Source: Chitinibacter sp. FCG-7 (GTDB taxonomy: Bacteria > Pseudomonadota > Gammaproteobacteria > Burkholderiales > Chitinibacteraceae). Taken from it: a stretch of 64,000 nucleotides of DNA. Both the position numbers and the translations under genes were made by a program. The stretch spans positions 62,001-126,000 of the forward strand of contig NZ_CP157355.1 in NCBI RefSeq assembly GCF_040047665.1, read 5' to 3'. Of this stretch, positions 43,970 to 52,251 are shown piece by piece. The notes under the pieces were generated by a model, which was not told where the DNA came from, ran no database searches, and was given only the letters and a program-made list of their open reading frames with translations. The number at the start of each line of letters is the position of its first letter. Position 1 is the stretch's first letter.

Positions 43970-44833
43970 TTAAGTAGCGGCAGTAATCGGTTTCAAATCG
44001 GGCGCCCAGCGCGTCCAGACCGGCTCACAACCGATTGGCAAATCGGCATTCAAGCCCGGTTCGCGCGCGCCCTCGCCGGTGGCGTGGTAATCGCTGCCGC
44101 TCGAACACAGATAACCGAACTCTTTGGCTAGATGATTAAATCGCCCGACATCAGCATGGCCGTGGCTGCCGGATACGACTTCGATCGCTTCACCGCCAAG
44201 GCGTTTGAATTCGGTCAGCAGCACGCGCATGGTTTCGTTGCCCATATCGTAACGCCCCGGATGCGCGAGCACGGCCACGCCGCCTGCGCCGCGGATCCAG
44301 GCTATCGCATCGTGCAAGCGCGCCCATTCGTGCTCGACAAAGCCGGGCTTGCCGCGCACCATGAATTTTTTGAACACCGATTTCATATCTTTGCAGCGGC
44401 CCGTTTCGATCAGAAAGCGCGCAAAGTGCGAGCGGCTGATCATTTCTGGGTTGTCCGCGTGGCGACGTGCGCCTTCCAGAATACCTTCAATGCCGAGTTT
44501 TTCCAGCGCCGCCGCCATGCGTTCGGCGCGCTCAATTCGGCCTGATCTGACGTAGGCCAAACCTTCAAGCAGCGCCGGATTTTCGGCGTCAAAACCCAGC
44601 CCGACGACGTGCAATGTATGCTTGCCCCAGCTGACCGAGATTTCAACGCCATTGATGAAGGCCATGCCCAGCTCGTCGGCGGTCGCTTTGGCCAACGCCA
44701 GCCCGCGCGTGTCGTCGTGATCGGTTAGCGCAAACAGCTGGCAGCCGCGCGCGTGCGCCTTGCGAACGACTTCGTCGGGCGGCAACAGACCATCGGAAAT
44801 ATTGGAATGACAATGCAGGTCAACGGGCGTCAT
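43970..44833 (-). CDS. rnm: PHP-domain 5'-3' exoribonuclease (RNase AM / YciV / TrpH family)
   Basis: A 287-residue PHP-family metalloenzyme. Metal ligands are seen in VDLHCHSNISDG (4-15), ALTDHDD (35-41), VLAHPGRYD near 193 and the closing SGSDYHA near 246. The E. coli homologue matures the 5' ends of 5S and other rRNAs and degrades 3'-phospho-AMP-type nucleotides. It overlaps the SemiSWEET gene by 4 bp and adjoins yciO, the arrangement common in Proteobacteria. Confidence 0.92.
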   Translation of the reverse strand: MTPVDLHCHSNISDGLLPPDEVVRKAHARGCQLFALTDHDDTRGLALAKATADELGMAFINGVEISVSWGKHTLHVVGLGFDAENPALLEGLAYVRSGRIERAERMAAALEKLGIEGILEGARRHADNPEMISRSHFARFLIETGRCKDMKSVFKKFMVRGKPGFVEHEWARLHDAIAWIRGAGGVAVLAHPGRYDMGNETMRVLLTEFKRLGGEAIEVVSGSHGHADVGRFNHLAKEFGYLCSSGSDYHATGEGAREPGLNADLPIGCEPVWTRWAPDLKPITAAT

Positions 44834-45126
44834 TGCTTATCCTGCGCAGGTTTACGCCGCTCGCGGCGATCAAAAATCACTTTCATCACTAGCACCGCAC
44901 CGGCCAGAATCAAAGTGACGGTATTGGCCAGATACACAGGTGCAGAGCCGACTAGCAGCCCATACCCCAGCCACATGGCAACACCGGCGACAAATATCGC
45001 ATACATGCCCAGCGAAATATCCTTGGCCGATTTGCTTTTCCACACCTGCCAGACTTGCGGCACAAATGAAATCGTCGTCAAGGTGCCGGCCAGCAGGCCA
45101 AGCAATTCAATGGCGGCCGGGCTCAT
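44830..45126 (-). CDS. SemiSWEET family PQ-loop transporter
   Basis: A 98-residue protein with three membrane segments and the PQ-loop signature TISFVPQVWQVWKSKSAKDIS (18-38). Half-SWEET proteins work as dimers to move sugars or related small molecules. It overlaps cysM and the RNase AM gene by 4 bp each, so it is translationally coupled within an otherwise unrelated run. The substrate is unknown. A 49-bp inverted element lies inside it. Confidence 0.9.
   Translation of the reverse strand: MSPAAIELLGLLAGTLTTISFVPQVWQVWKSKSAKDISLGMYAIFVAGVAMWLGYGLLVGSAPVYLANTVTLILAGAVLVMKVIFDRRERRKPAQDKQ
44919..44967. repeat. 49-bp paired inverted element, copy 9 (CGGTATT / CATACCC)
   Basis: GGTAT and ATACC at the 42-bp offset within the SemiSWEET gene; on the coding strand the arms are GGG TAT and AAT ACC. 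Confidence 0.6.
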
Positions 45127-46001
45127 GCGGGAAACACCCCGGTAGACAGGTAGCGATCGCCCCGATCGCAGACAATACTGACAATCACCGCGTTTTCCAG
45201 CGTGCTGGATAAGTGCAGCGCGGCAGCCAATGCGCCACCCGATGAAATACCGGCAAAAATACCTTCCTCGCGCGCCAGACGGCGGGTCATGTCTTCAGCC
45301 TCGGCCTGCCCCACTTCCAGCACCTGATCAATCAGCGAGAAATCGCAAATTTTGGGCACATACTCGGCTGGCCATTTGCGGATACCCGGAATTTGCGCGC
45401 CATCGCCGGGCTGAACGCCGACGATCTGAATGGCCGGATTTTGCTCTTTCAGATAGCGGCGCGTACCCATGATCGTGCCAGTGGTGCCCATGCTGGAGAC
45501 AAAATGCGTAATCGTTCCCGCAGTATCGCGCCAGATTTCCGGGCCGGTGGTTTCATAATGCGCCAGCGGATTATCGGGGTTGGCAAACTGGTCCAGAATC
45601 AGCCCCTGCCCGGCCTTGGCCATCGCTTCGGCCTGGTCACGGGCTTGTTCCATCCCCTCGGTCAGGATCACCTGCGCGCCGTAGGCTTTCATCGTCTGAA
45701 TGCGCTCGATGCTGGAGTTTTTGGGGAGCAACAGCACCATGCGGTAGCCCATCATGGCCGCAGCCATCGCTAGCGCAATGCCGGTATTGCCGCTGGTGGC
45801 TTCAATCAGCGTATCACCAGGCTTGATGGTGCCGCGACGCTCGGCATGCGTAATCATCGACAATGCGGGACGATCTTTCACCGAACCGGCCGGATTATTG
45901 CCTTCAAGCTTGAGCAAAATGGTATTCGAGGTATGGCCGGGCAAGCGCTTGAGCTTGACCAGCGGGGTATTTCCGACAAAATCTTCCAGATACTTGTACA
46001 T
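45123..46001 (-). CDS. cysM: Cysteine synthase B
   Basis: A 292-residue PLP enzyme that makes cysteine from O-acetylserine and sulfide or thiosulfate. PLP Lys42 is in NPAGSVKDRPA, the substrate loop is EATSGNTGIALA near 68-79, and the phosphate-cradle loop GTTGTIMGT near 175. NPAGSVKDR together with the RY-type C-terminus indicates CysM rather than CysK. First gene of the leftward cysM-SemiSWEET-rnm-yciO run. Confidence 0.95.
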   Translation of the reverse strand: MYKYLEDFVGNTPLVKLKRLPGHTSNTILLKLEGNNPAGSVKDRPALSMITHAERRGTIKPGDTLIEATSGNTGIALAMAAAMMGYRMVLLLPKNSSIERIQTMKAYGAQVILTEGMEQARDQAEAMAKAGQGLILDQFANPDNPLAHYETTGPEIWRDTAGTITHFVSSMGTTGTIMGTRRYLKEQNPAIQIVGVQPGDGAQIPGIRKWPAEYVPKICDFSLIDQVLEVGQAEAEDMTRRLAREEGIFAGISSGGALAAALHLSSTLENAVIVSIVCDRGDRYLSTGVFPA

Positions 46002-46092
46002 GCAGCAATCACTCCCTAGGTCGCATGATTATACGCATCCGCGACCAGTTCGGCGCTGCCGAACCGGGGATTTGCAGTGATTTCTTGCTGCG

Positions 46093-46347
46093 CTATTTGC
46101 CGCGCAACAATCTGGCAACCGAAATAATGACCCCAAGCAGCTTCAGGCTTTTGACCGCCCGCGATAGCGTTGGCGATAAATGGGACAGCACCGCCAGCAG
46201 CGTGGACACCGAGCGCCAGCGGGCAAACACACCGCCAGCCTGCGGCTGTGTCGATTCGCGCAAGGCAGTTTCTAGCTGCATGCGGTGCAGCTGCGAGCGA
46301 TACAGCAGATGCAGCTTTTTCTGCTCGCGCGAATGATTAATCAGCAT
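46093..46347 (-). CDS. YqjK-like small protein
   Basis: About 84 residues, basic, beginning MLINHSREQKKLHLLYRSQL and ending SVARLLRGK. It is the third gene of a yqjD-yqjE-yqjK-like set: the start lies inside the end of the YqjE-like gene (11-bp overlap). The assignment rests mainly on position, size and charge; function is unknown. Confidence 0.65.
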   Translation of the reverse strand: MLINHSREQKKLHLLYRSQLHRMQLETALRESTQPQAGGVFARWRSVSTLLAVLSHLSPTLSRAVKSLKLLGVIISVARLLRGK

Positions 46348-46726
46348 CAGGGGCTCCAGATGATTTGAGTTTGGCCAGCGCCAGCTCCAGCAATTGCTTA
46401 TCCTGTGCAAACTCTGCTGCGGTCAGCGCAAACGGGTCACTGGCCATTTCCAGCAACTGGCGCGCCTTGCGCCAAGCCAGCCAGCCCACCAGTGCAAACA
46501 TCAGCGCCACCAGCAAACACACCCAGATGCGGTACGCCCAAAAACCGAATAGCAGCGACAGACTCAGAAAGCTCATCGCCATCAGCACAGCAAAAGCTAC
46601 CGTTATCGCCAGACCAGCCAGCAGCGCAGCGCGATCCACCTCGTCGCGCAACTCCAGGCCGATCAAAGCAAAGCGGGCGGCAATCAAGCCACCCACCGCT
46701 TCACGCAAAGAATGAGCCAAAGCCAT
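46337..46726 (-). CDS. YqjE-like membrane protein (phage holin superfamily III)
   Basis: A 129-residue protein with an amphipathic N-terminus (SLREAVGGLIAARFALIGLELRDE) and two membrane segments near 38-60 and 65-88, then a charged tail. This is the PF07332 pattern shared with E. coli YqjE. ATG at 46726 overlaps the stop of the YqjD-like gene by one base (TAATG). The role is unestablished; the set is often stationary-phase controlled. Confidence 0.8.
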   Translation of the reverse strand: MALAHSLREAVGGLIAARFALIGLELRDEVDRAALLAGLAITVAFAVLMAMSFLSLSLLFGFWAYRIWVCLLVALMFALVGWLAWRKARQLLEMASDPFALTAAEFAQDKQLLELALAKLKSSGAPDAD

Positions 46727-47028
46727 TAGCGGCGCGCCACCAGAAAGCCCACCAGCAAGCCCACCGCCGCACCAATTCCGACCGCCTGCCACGGATGATT
46801 ATGCACATATTCATCGGTTTGTTTGGCCGCCACTTTGGCTTTCTCCAGCGCATTGCCTTCAAGCTCGAGCAAACGGTGCTTGGCACCACGCAGGCGATCA
46901 GCGATTTTGGCATACAGCACCTTGGCCTCTTCACCCTGCGCATTGGCCGCCGCCTCGATCAGCTGTGCGGTTTCTTTCAGTGCATCTTTGGTTTCATCGA
47001 TCAGTACGGAATCCAGTTTTTCAGACAT
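46726..47028 (-). CDS. ElaB/YqjD-like (DUF883) membrane-anchored protein
   Basis: A 100-residue protein with a long charged helix (DALKETAQLIEAAANAQGEE onward) and a C-terminal membrane anchor PWQAVGIGAAVGLLVGFLVARR, the DUF883 hallmark. E. coli homologues bind ribosomes at the inner membrane in stationary phase; that role is inferred here from similarity. First gene of the three-gene set. Confidence 0.92.
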   Translation of the reverse strand: MSEKLDSVLIDETKDALKETAQLIEAAANAQGEEAKVLYAKIADRLRGAKHRLLELEGNALEKAKVAAKQTDEYVHNHPWQAVGIGAAVGLLVGFLVARR

Positions 47029-47182
47029 CTTGTCGCCCCTCAGGATTGGAAAGAATGGAAAATCTCAGACCCATGTCAGCGATGCGACATGCAAGTTGAA
47101 ATTCATCTTATCAATACATGCTGCACTTGCACAGTAAATATGCCACAACCTTACAGAAATAGCCTTACCATTCGATGACGAT

Positions 47183-47977
47183 CTAAACCGGAACAAATTG
47201 CAGAACAGCCTCATCAAATAGCTCTGCAGCCTGTATTTTGCAAAAAAAACCACCAGCTTCGGCGGTTTGACCCACTTCAAAGCGCCAGTTGGCGGTAATC
47301 GAGTACCCCACATTAAACACAATCTGACAAGCTTCCTGCGGAGTAATCAGGCTGTTTTCAACATACAGATTCTGGTGACTGAAGTGCTCCAGCCCCGTAG
47401 ACCACGCTTTGATCAGATTGCCATCTCGAATGCAAAAAACGCCGAATGCAAGAGAAGGAGCAAACTGCCCACCTTCTTCAGATTGGGTGTTGGCATAGCT
47501 GGTATATTCTGCCAAATCTTCCCGACCAATCAGAACACCAGTTTGGTGCGCCCACACTGCGTTAATCGGGCACACCTGGAAAATACCTAATAAAACAGCT
47601 GCCCATTCATTGTGAGCAACCCGCGGCTGATCTTCATCTTTGACAACACGAAATAACAGCTCGGACTGAAAAAGCGAGCCTTGAAAACCCTCAAGCGCTG
47701 CCCTGGGATTGATTAGATAAGTTTTGTCAAAATCAATATCTGTCTGTGCATTTTCTGGGTAGTGATCGGGCAATTCGTCGATCTGGATGGGACTCGGCTT
47801 TTGCAAATGAACAAAGGTGCCACCTCGGAAGCCTCGAAAAAAATCGAGCCGAGGATCAAATTCTTCGCTCAATTCACAGGTGTAACCTTCAAGCCCCCAA
47901 GCCTCAATAAGCGCCTGAGTTGTTACTTTGGGCGAATCCGAATAAAAAAGAGTTGCAGTAAACTGTGTTATTTCCAC
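47183..47977 (-). CDS. Unrecognised AT-rich cytosolic protein
   Basis: A 264-residue protein, MEITQFTATLFYSDSPKVTTQ onward, with no signal peptide or membrane segment, rich in aromatic and acidic residues. I do not recognise the family with confidence; the texture is like DUF4261 or Sufu-type immunity proteins, but that is a guess. The DNA is visibly more AT-rich than the flanks and the gene stands alone between a yqjDEK-like set and btuD, both signs of horizontal transfer. Confidence 0.6.
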   Translation of the reverse strand: MEITQFTATLFYSDSPKVTTQALIEAWGLEGYTCELSEEFDPRLDFFRGFRGGTFVHLQKPSPIQIDELPDHYPENAQTDIDFDKTYLINPRAALEGFQGSLFQSELLFRVVKDEDQPRVAHNEWAAVLLGIFQVCPINAVWAHQTGVLIGREDLAEYTSYANTQSEEGGQFAPSLAFGVFCIRDGNLIKAWSTGLEHFSHQNLYVENSLITPQEACQIVFNVGYSITANWRFEVGQTAEAGGFFCKIQAAELFDEAVLQFVPV

Positions 47978-48180
47978 TGAGTTTCCTTTAGCAAAAAACG
48001 TAAGCCTACAGCATAATTACCATCCATGAAATACAACGCCTTAATACCAAAAGGCCTTTTATTTTGACCAACTGAGCGCTCGGTGTGCTAGCTACCGCAG
48101 GGGCCTGCTCCAAACGTTGAGTAGAGACCAAGATAGGCACATTGCTGCTTCACGTCGAATACACCCTACATTTTTGGCCA

Positions 48181-48948
48181 TCACCCCACTGGGACAAACC
48201 AACACTTCCCATCCTGCTCAATTGCAGATACAGGATGATGGTATAGCCTGCTAAGACAATCTGTATTTAGCACATCAGCCAATACCCCTGCCTGCCATTG
48301 TCCATTACCAAATAGCAGCAAGGCGTGCGTCGCGAATTGGGTGGCGTGGTTGGGGTCGTGGCTGACCATCACGATACTGCGGCCAGCGGCGCACTCTTCG
48401 CGCAGCACTTGCAAGGCTTGTTGCTGATGGCGCAGGTCGAGCTGCGATAGCGGCTCGTCGAGCAGCATCAGCGGCGCTTGTTGCGTCAGCGCGGTGGCCA
48501 GCGCGACACGGCGGCGTTCACCACCGGATAGGCTGGCCAGATCGCGCTCGTCAAAGCCGCACAAATCGAGCAGCGTCAATTGCTCGCGCGCCAGCGCCAG
48601 ATCGGCAGCGCTTTCCCATTGCCAGCGGCTCAGGTGCGGGTGGCGGCCGGTGAGTGTTTTTTCCAGTACGGTCAGCGGAAACGGGCATTCGTCGTGCTGC
48701 GTTTGCCACGCCACAGACTTGGCGCGCTGCGCAGGCGCAACTTCAGTCAAGGGTTGGCCGTTGAGCAGTATTTGTCCGTGCAGCGGCTTAAACCAGCCAG
48801 CCAAGGCTGCAAGCAGCGTGCTTTTGCCGCAGCCGTTTTCGCCAAGCACAATCCACGCCTCGCCCGAGTTGATCTCAAAGCTTAAATCGTCGATTAACAG
48901 CCGCTCGCCCTGCTGAAGGCTGAGATTTTGTACTTGCATTAAACTCAT
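48181..48948 (-). CDS. btuD: Cobalamin ABC transporter ATPase
   Basis: A 255-residue ATPase. Walker A GENGCGKST (36-44), signature LASLSGGERRRVALA near 136-150, Walker B LMLLDEP near 160 and switch His in MVSHDPNHA. ATG at 48948 overlaps the permease stop by 4 bp; the frame extends 85 codons upstream inside the permease gene, which is an artefact. Last gene of cbiA-btuF-btuC-btuD, which together with the btuB run assigns it to cobalamin or a cobinamide rather than iron. Confidence 0.9.
   Translation of the reverse strand: MSLMQVQNLSLQQGERLLIDDLSFEINSGEAWIVLGENGCGKSTLLAALAGWFKPLHGQILLNGQPLTEVAPAQRAKSVAWQTQHDECPFPLTVLEKTLTGRHPHLSRWQWESAADLALAREQLTLLDLCGFDERDLASLSGGERRRVALATALTQQAPLMLLDEPLSQLDLRHQQQALQVLREECAAGRSIVMVSHDPNHATQFATHALLLFGNGQWQAGVLADVLNTDCLSRLYHHPVSAIEQDGKCWFVPVG
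48239..48287. repeat. 49-bp paired inverted element, copy 10 (TGGTATA / AATACCC)
   Basis: GGTAT and ATACC at the 42-bp offset near the 3' end of btuD. The codon phase differs from the metE and cydB copies. Confidence 0.6.
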
Positions 48949-49955
48949 CGGCGACCTCGGTGCGACAGTAAATATAGAAACACCGGCACGCCGAGCAGCG
49001 CCATCACGACACCAACTGGCAATTGCTGCGGCGCAATCAGTGTGCGCGCCAGAATATCGGCCAGCAGCAGCACAATGCCGCCCGCCAATGCCGCCGCAGG
49101 CAAGAGCAAACGCAAATCCTGCCCGATCATCAGCCGCAGCGCGTGCGGCACAATCAGGCCAACAAAGCCGATCATGCCAGCGGTCGTCACCGCCAGCGCA
49201 CACGCCAGCGCGGCGGCAAAATATAAAATCCAGCGCAGGGTATGATGGTTTAAGCCTAATGAATACGCAGCCTCCGAGCTCATACCCATGATGTTAAGCT
49301 CCCGCGCCAAGGGCCAAAGCAATAACAGCAATATCGCCAGCAGGGCCAAAGCACTGTGCCAGTGCGCGCCCGCCAGATCGCCCATCAGCCAGAAAATCAT
49401 GCCACGCAGCAAGCCATCAGGCGCCATGCTCAGCAGCAAAGACGACAGCGCGCCGCAAAATGCCGCCAGCGCCACGCCAGTCAGCAGCAAACGAGTTTGC
49501 GTACTGGAGTGATCGCTGCCTGCCAGCAGAAATACGATGATGATACTGATCAGCGCACCACTGCCCGCCGCCAGATTGACACCCAAAGTACCCACCCCCA
49601 GTAATAGCGCCAACAGCGCACCCACACTGGCGCCGCCGGAAGTACCCAGGATGTAGGGGTCGGCCAGCGGGTTGCGCAACAGCACTTGTTGTAGCGTACC
49701 CGCCAGCGCGAGCAAGCCGCCGACGGCAATCGCCGCGAATGTGCGCGGCAGGCGCAGCTCAAGCACCACATCGCGCGCCAGCGCGGCTTCATCGGCGCTA
49801 CCCCAGAGTTGCCACGGGCGATAATTGGTCGAGCCAAAACACAGGCTGGCGGCCACCGCGAGCAGCAGCAAGAGCGCAAGTACGCCCATGGTGGCAGCCA
49901 CTTTGCCGGGCGTTAATCGGGCGGAGCTGACTACTGATGAATTCGCTGCGCTCAT
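48945..49955 (-). CDS. btuC: Cobalamin ABC transporter permease
   Basis: A 336-residue FecCD/BtuC permease with about ten membrane segments. LRLPRTFAAIAVGGLLALAG near 70, NPLADPYILGTSGGA near 100, and GFVGLIVPHALRLMIGQDLR near 255 are family motifs. ATG at 49955 overlaps the btuF stop by 4 bp; nine more codons upstream are possible but poor. Both ends overlap neighbours, so btuF, btuC and btuD are coupled. Confidence 0.92.
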   Translation of the reverse strand: MSAANSSVVSSARLTPGKVAATMGVLALLLLLAVAASLCFGSTNYRPWQLWGSADEAALARDVVLELRLPRTFAAIAVGGLLALAGTLQQVLLRNPLADPYILGTSGGASVGALLALLLGVGTLGVNLAAGSGALISIIIVFLLAGSDHSSTQTRLLLTGVALAAFCGALSSLLLSMAPDGLLRGMIFWLMGDLAGAHWHSALALLAILLLLLWPLARELNIMGMSSEAAYSLGLNHHTLRWILYFAAALACALAVTTAGMIGFVGLIVPHALRLMIGQDLRLLLPAAALAGGIVLLLADILARTLIAPQQLPVGVVMALLGVPVFLYLLSHRGRR

Positions 49956-50824
49956 TGCCGCGCCTTGTCCAGCGCTTCGCACATCGCTTTGCCACCGTCA
50001 ACCAAACGTGGCCCCATGCGATTCACGCTGTCTTTCGGCAGAATATAAAACTGGTTTTTCTGCGCGGCTTTGAGGTTTTTCCATTTCTTCCACGGAGCCA
50101 GCCAATCGGTTTTCATGCCGGGCTCGCCGCTGGTCATGATCACATCGGGGTTGGCGGCCAATACGGCCTCCACATCGACTTTGGGCGTCAAATCGCTTTG
50201 CGTGCCAAACACGTTCACACCGCCGCAAATGCGCATCACGTCCGAGATGATTTGCGTGTTATTAATCGTCATCAGCGGTCTATCCCAGATCTGGTAGAAC
50301 ACGCGCACCGGCTTGCGTCCGGCGTAGTTTTTTTCCAGTTGCGCCAATTGCTCGCGATAGCGCATGGCCGCTTTATTGGCGCTCAGCTGCAGCGCGGTCA
50401 TCTCGCCCATGCGCTCCAGCACGGTTGGCACATCGGCCATTTTTTTGGAAAAAGTCAGAAACACCGGAAAGCCCAAACCCTTGATCTGATCAAGCTGGCG
50501 CTCGGGGTTGCCCGTAGCCCAGCCGATAATCAAGTCGGGCTTGAGCGCACGGATGCGCTCCAGATCAAAACCGTTGTAGCCGCCGATGCGCTCGATTTTA
50601 TTCGCCTCGGGCGGGTAATCGCTGTAGTTCACCGCGCCGACAATCAGCTTGCCCGCACCAATGGCGAATAGATCTTCGGTCACATGCGGCGCCAAGCTAA
50701 TGATGCGCTTGGCGGGCTGCGCCAAGGTGATCGTGTTGCCAACGTCGTCTTTGACGGTGATCGTGGCCTGCGCGGCGGCGCTGGCCAGCAGTACACCAGC
50801 AGCAAAAATATGGGACAACTTCAT
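49952..50824 (-). CDS. btuF: Periplasmic cobalamin-binding protein
   Basis: A 290-residue helical-backbone binding protein. The signal peptide ends AAAQA near residue 20; the mature part has ITLAQPAKRIISLAPHVTEDLFAIGAG and PDLIIGW, both BtuF-like, and a conserved RICGGVNVFG. It overlaps cbiA by 4 bp. Import of cobalamin or cobinamide fits the neighbouring cbiA, cbiB, cobC, cobO and riboswitch-controlled btuB. Confidence 0.92.
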   Translation of the reverse strand: MKLSHIFAAGVLLASAAAQATITVKDDVGNTITLAQPAKRIISLAPHVTEDLFAIGAGKLIVGAVNYSDYPPEANKIERIGGYNGFDLERIRALKPDLIIGWATGNPERQLDQIKGLGFPVFLTFSKKMADVPTVLERMGEMTALQLSANKAAMRYREQLAQLEKNYAGRKPVRVFYQIWDRPLMTINNTQIISDVMRICGGVNVFGTQSDLTPKVDVEAVLAANPDVIMTSGEPGMKTDWLAPWKKWKNLKAAQKNQFYILPKDSVNRMGPRLVDGGKAMCEALDKARQ

Positions 50825-52251
50825 ACAGCAACTCCAAACAGGGCGGCAGTCGCCACCGGATTACTCATAAACCAAGCGTGGATATACGAAGCCCGAATAT
50901 ACCCATACTTGTATAGTGCTTCACCACTAGACCCCAAGCGGCATGGCGAGCCATACCCCACAGGATTTATTTCAGTGGCTAAGGTCGAATAATGGAAGGT
51001 ATGGCCGCGAATCTCACCGTCGCAGCCTGATCCGAAGTTCATGCTTTGCGAGCCCAGCGCGGCCAAGCGCGCTTGCATGGTGGCGCGCGCGGGCAGCAAG
51101 CCCCACATCGGTTTGACACTGCCATCGACCAAAGTCAGCGACTCGCCCAGTGCCAGCATCCCGCCGCATTCAGCCCAGATTGGCTTGCTCGCAGCCAGAT
51201 GCGCGGCCAAGTCGGCGCGAATACTCGGGTATGCAGCGAGCGTATCGGCATACAACTCAGGGTAGCCACCAGGCAAGTAAATCGCGTCGCACTCGGGCAA
51301 GGCTTCGTGCGCCACTGGCGAGAAGAAAACCAGCTCAGCACCGAGCAATTCAAGGCAACGTAAATTGGCCGGGTAAATAAAGCAAAACGCCGCGTCGCAT
51401 GCGATGGCAATGCGCTTGCCTGCCAGCAGGGGCTTGATTTCGGTTTGCGCAGGCACGGCAAGTGCTATCGTTTTGCTTAAGTTAGCAATCGGCTGGCTCG
51501 CCAGTGCGTCGGCAATTGCATCAAGCTTGGCCGCCAAATCAGGGATTTCTTCGGGCAGCGCCAAGCCAAGGTGGCGCTCGGGTAGCGGTTCGACTCTCCC
51601 GACCCAACCCATCCAAATGGAACGCGATCCCGCTACTGCACCATTCGCTGGCGACGTCAAATCCTCGCTCAAACCTCGCTGTACGTCTTGTACTATCTCG
51701 CTTTTCGCTGCGGATTTTTCTTGCCCGCAAACGGCTCGCAACGCGGCCTCGCGTTCCTTGCTCTGGGGCTGTATTGACTCTTGCAGCATCTGCGCATGGC
51801 GTTCACCCGCCACTTTATTGGCCAGCACGCCATAAAACGGCAAATCGGCGCGGTAATGCGCTAGGCCAAACGCCAGCGCGCCAAAGGTCTGCGCCATTGC
51901 GCCCGCGTCGATCACCGCCAGCACCGGCAGGCCAAACTTCACCGCCAGATCAGCCGTGCTTGGTTCGCCATCAAACAAGCCCATCACCGATTCGATCAAG
52001 ACCACATCGTAATCGCGCGCCGCTTGCGCCAGCATCTGGCGACACAAATCCTCGCCGACCAACCATAAATCGAGGTTATCAACGGGCGAACCGCTGGCAA
52101 AACCCAGCAATAGCGGGTCCAGAAAATCCGGCCCGCATTTAAACACTTTGACGCGCTTGCCTTGGCGGCGATAGAGCCACGCCAGACCGGCGGTGATGGT
52201 AGTTTTGCCCGAGCCCGATGAAGGGGCGGCGATAAGAAGTACCGTTGCCAA
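50821..52251 (-). CDS. cbiA: Cobyrinate a,c-diamide synthase with an in-frame insertion
   Basis: CbiA amidates the a and c side chains of cobyrinate using glutamine and ATP. The 476 residues contain the P-loop APSSGSGKTT (9-18), DAGAMAQTFGALAFGL near 115-130, and a type 1 glutamine amidotransferase half with YLPGGYPE and nucleophile Cys in WAECGGML near 360. Between MLQESIQ and WMGWVGR (about 160-212) lies a stretch of some 47 residues not expected in the family, encoded by a DNA segment with perfect inverted ends. The start is TTG at 52251, directly after the NYN gene stop, with AAGGA upstream. Confidence 0.9.
   Translation of the reverse strand: MATVLLIAAPSSGSGKTTITAGLAWLYRRQGKRVKVFKCGPDFLDPLLLGFASGSPVDNLDLWLVGEDLCRQMLAQAARDYDVVLIESVMGLFDGEPSTADLAVKFGLPVLAVIDAGAMAQTFGALAFGLAHYRADLPFYGVLANKVAGERHAQMLQESIQPQSKEREAALRAVCGQEKSAAKSEIVQDVQRGLSEDLTSPANGAVAGSRSIWMGWVGRVEPLPERHLGLALPEEIPDLAAKLDAIADALASQPIANLSKTIALAVPAQTEIKPLLAGKRIAIACDAAFCFIYPANLRCLELLGAELVFFSPVAHEALPECDAIYLPGGYPELYADTLAAYPSIRADLAAHLAASKPIWAECGGMLALGESLTLVDGSVKPMWGLLPARATMQARLAALGSQSMNFGSGCDGEIRGHTFHYSTLATEINPVGYGSPCRLGSSGEALYKYGYIRASYIHAWFMSNPVATAALFGVAV
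51619..51757. repeat. Palindrome-ended insertion inside cbiA
   Basis: The 139-bp segment is bounded by GGAACGCGA (51619-51627) and its perfect inverse TCGCGTTCC (51749-51757). It encodes about 46-47 residues including EKSAAKSEIVQDVQRGLSED, absent from normal cobyrinate synthases, without breaking the frame. It resembles intergenic palindromic repeats of the kind that occasionally enter coding sequence. No second copy is seen in this window. Confidence 0.7.

Noticed and set aside
45693..45700. CGTCTGAA, resembling the Neisseria DNA uptake sequence core
   Set aside because: A single isolated occurrence inside cysM. The canonical uptake sequence is not enriched in this window.
48863..49203. Extension of btuD 85 codons upstream
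   Set aside because: Lies entirely in a different frame of btuC; the ATG at 48948 overlaps the btuC stop as usual.
49238..49287. GGGTATG...CATACCC inside btuC
   Set aside because: The offset is 43 bp, not 42. It is kept out of the count to avoid loosening the rule after the fact.
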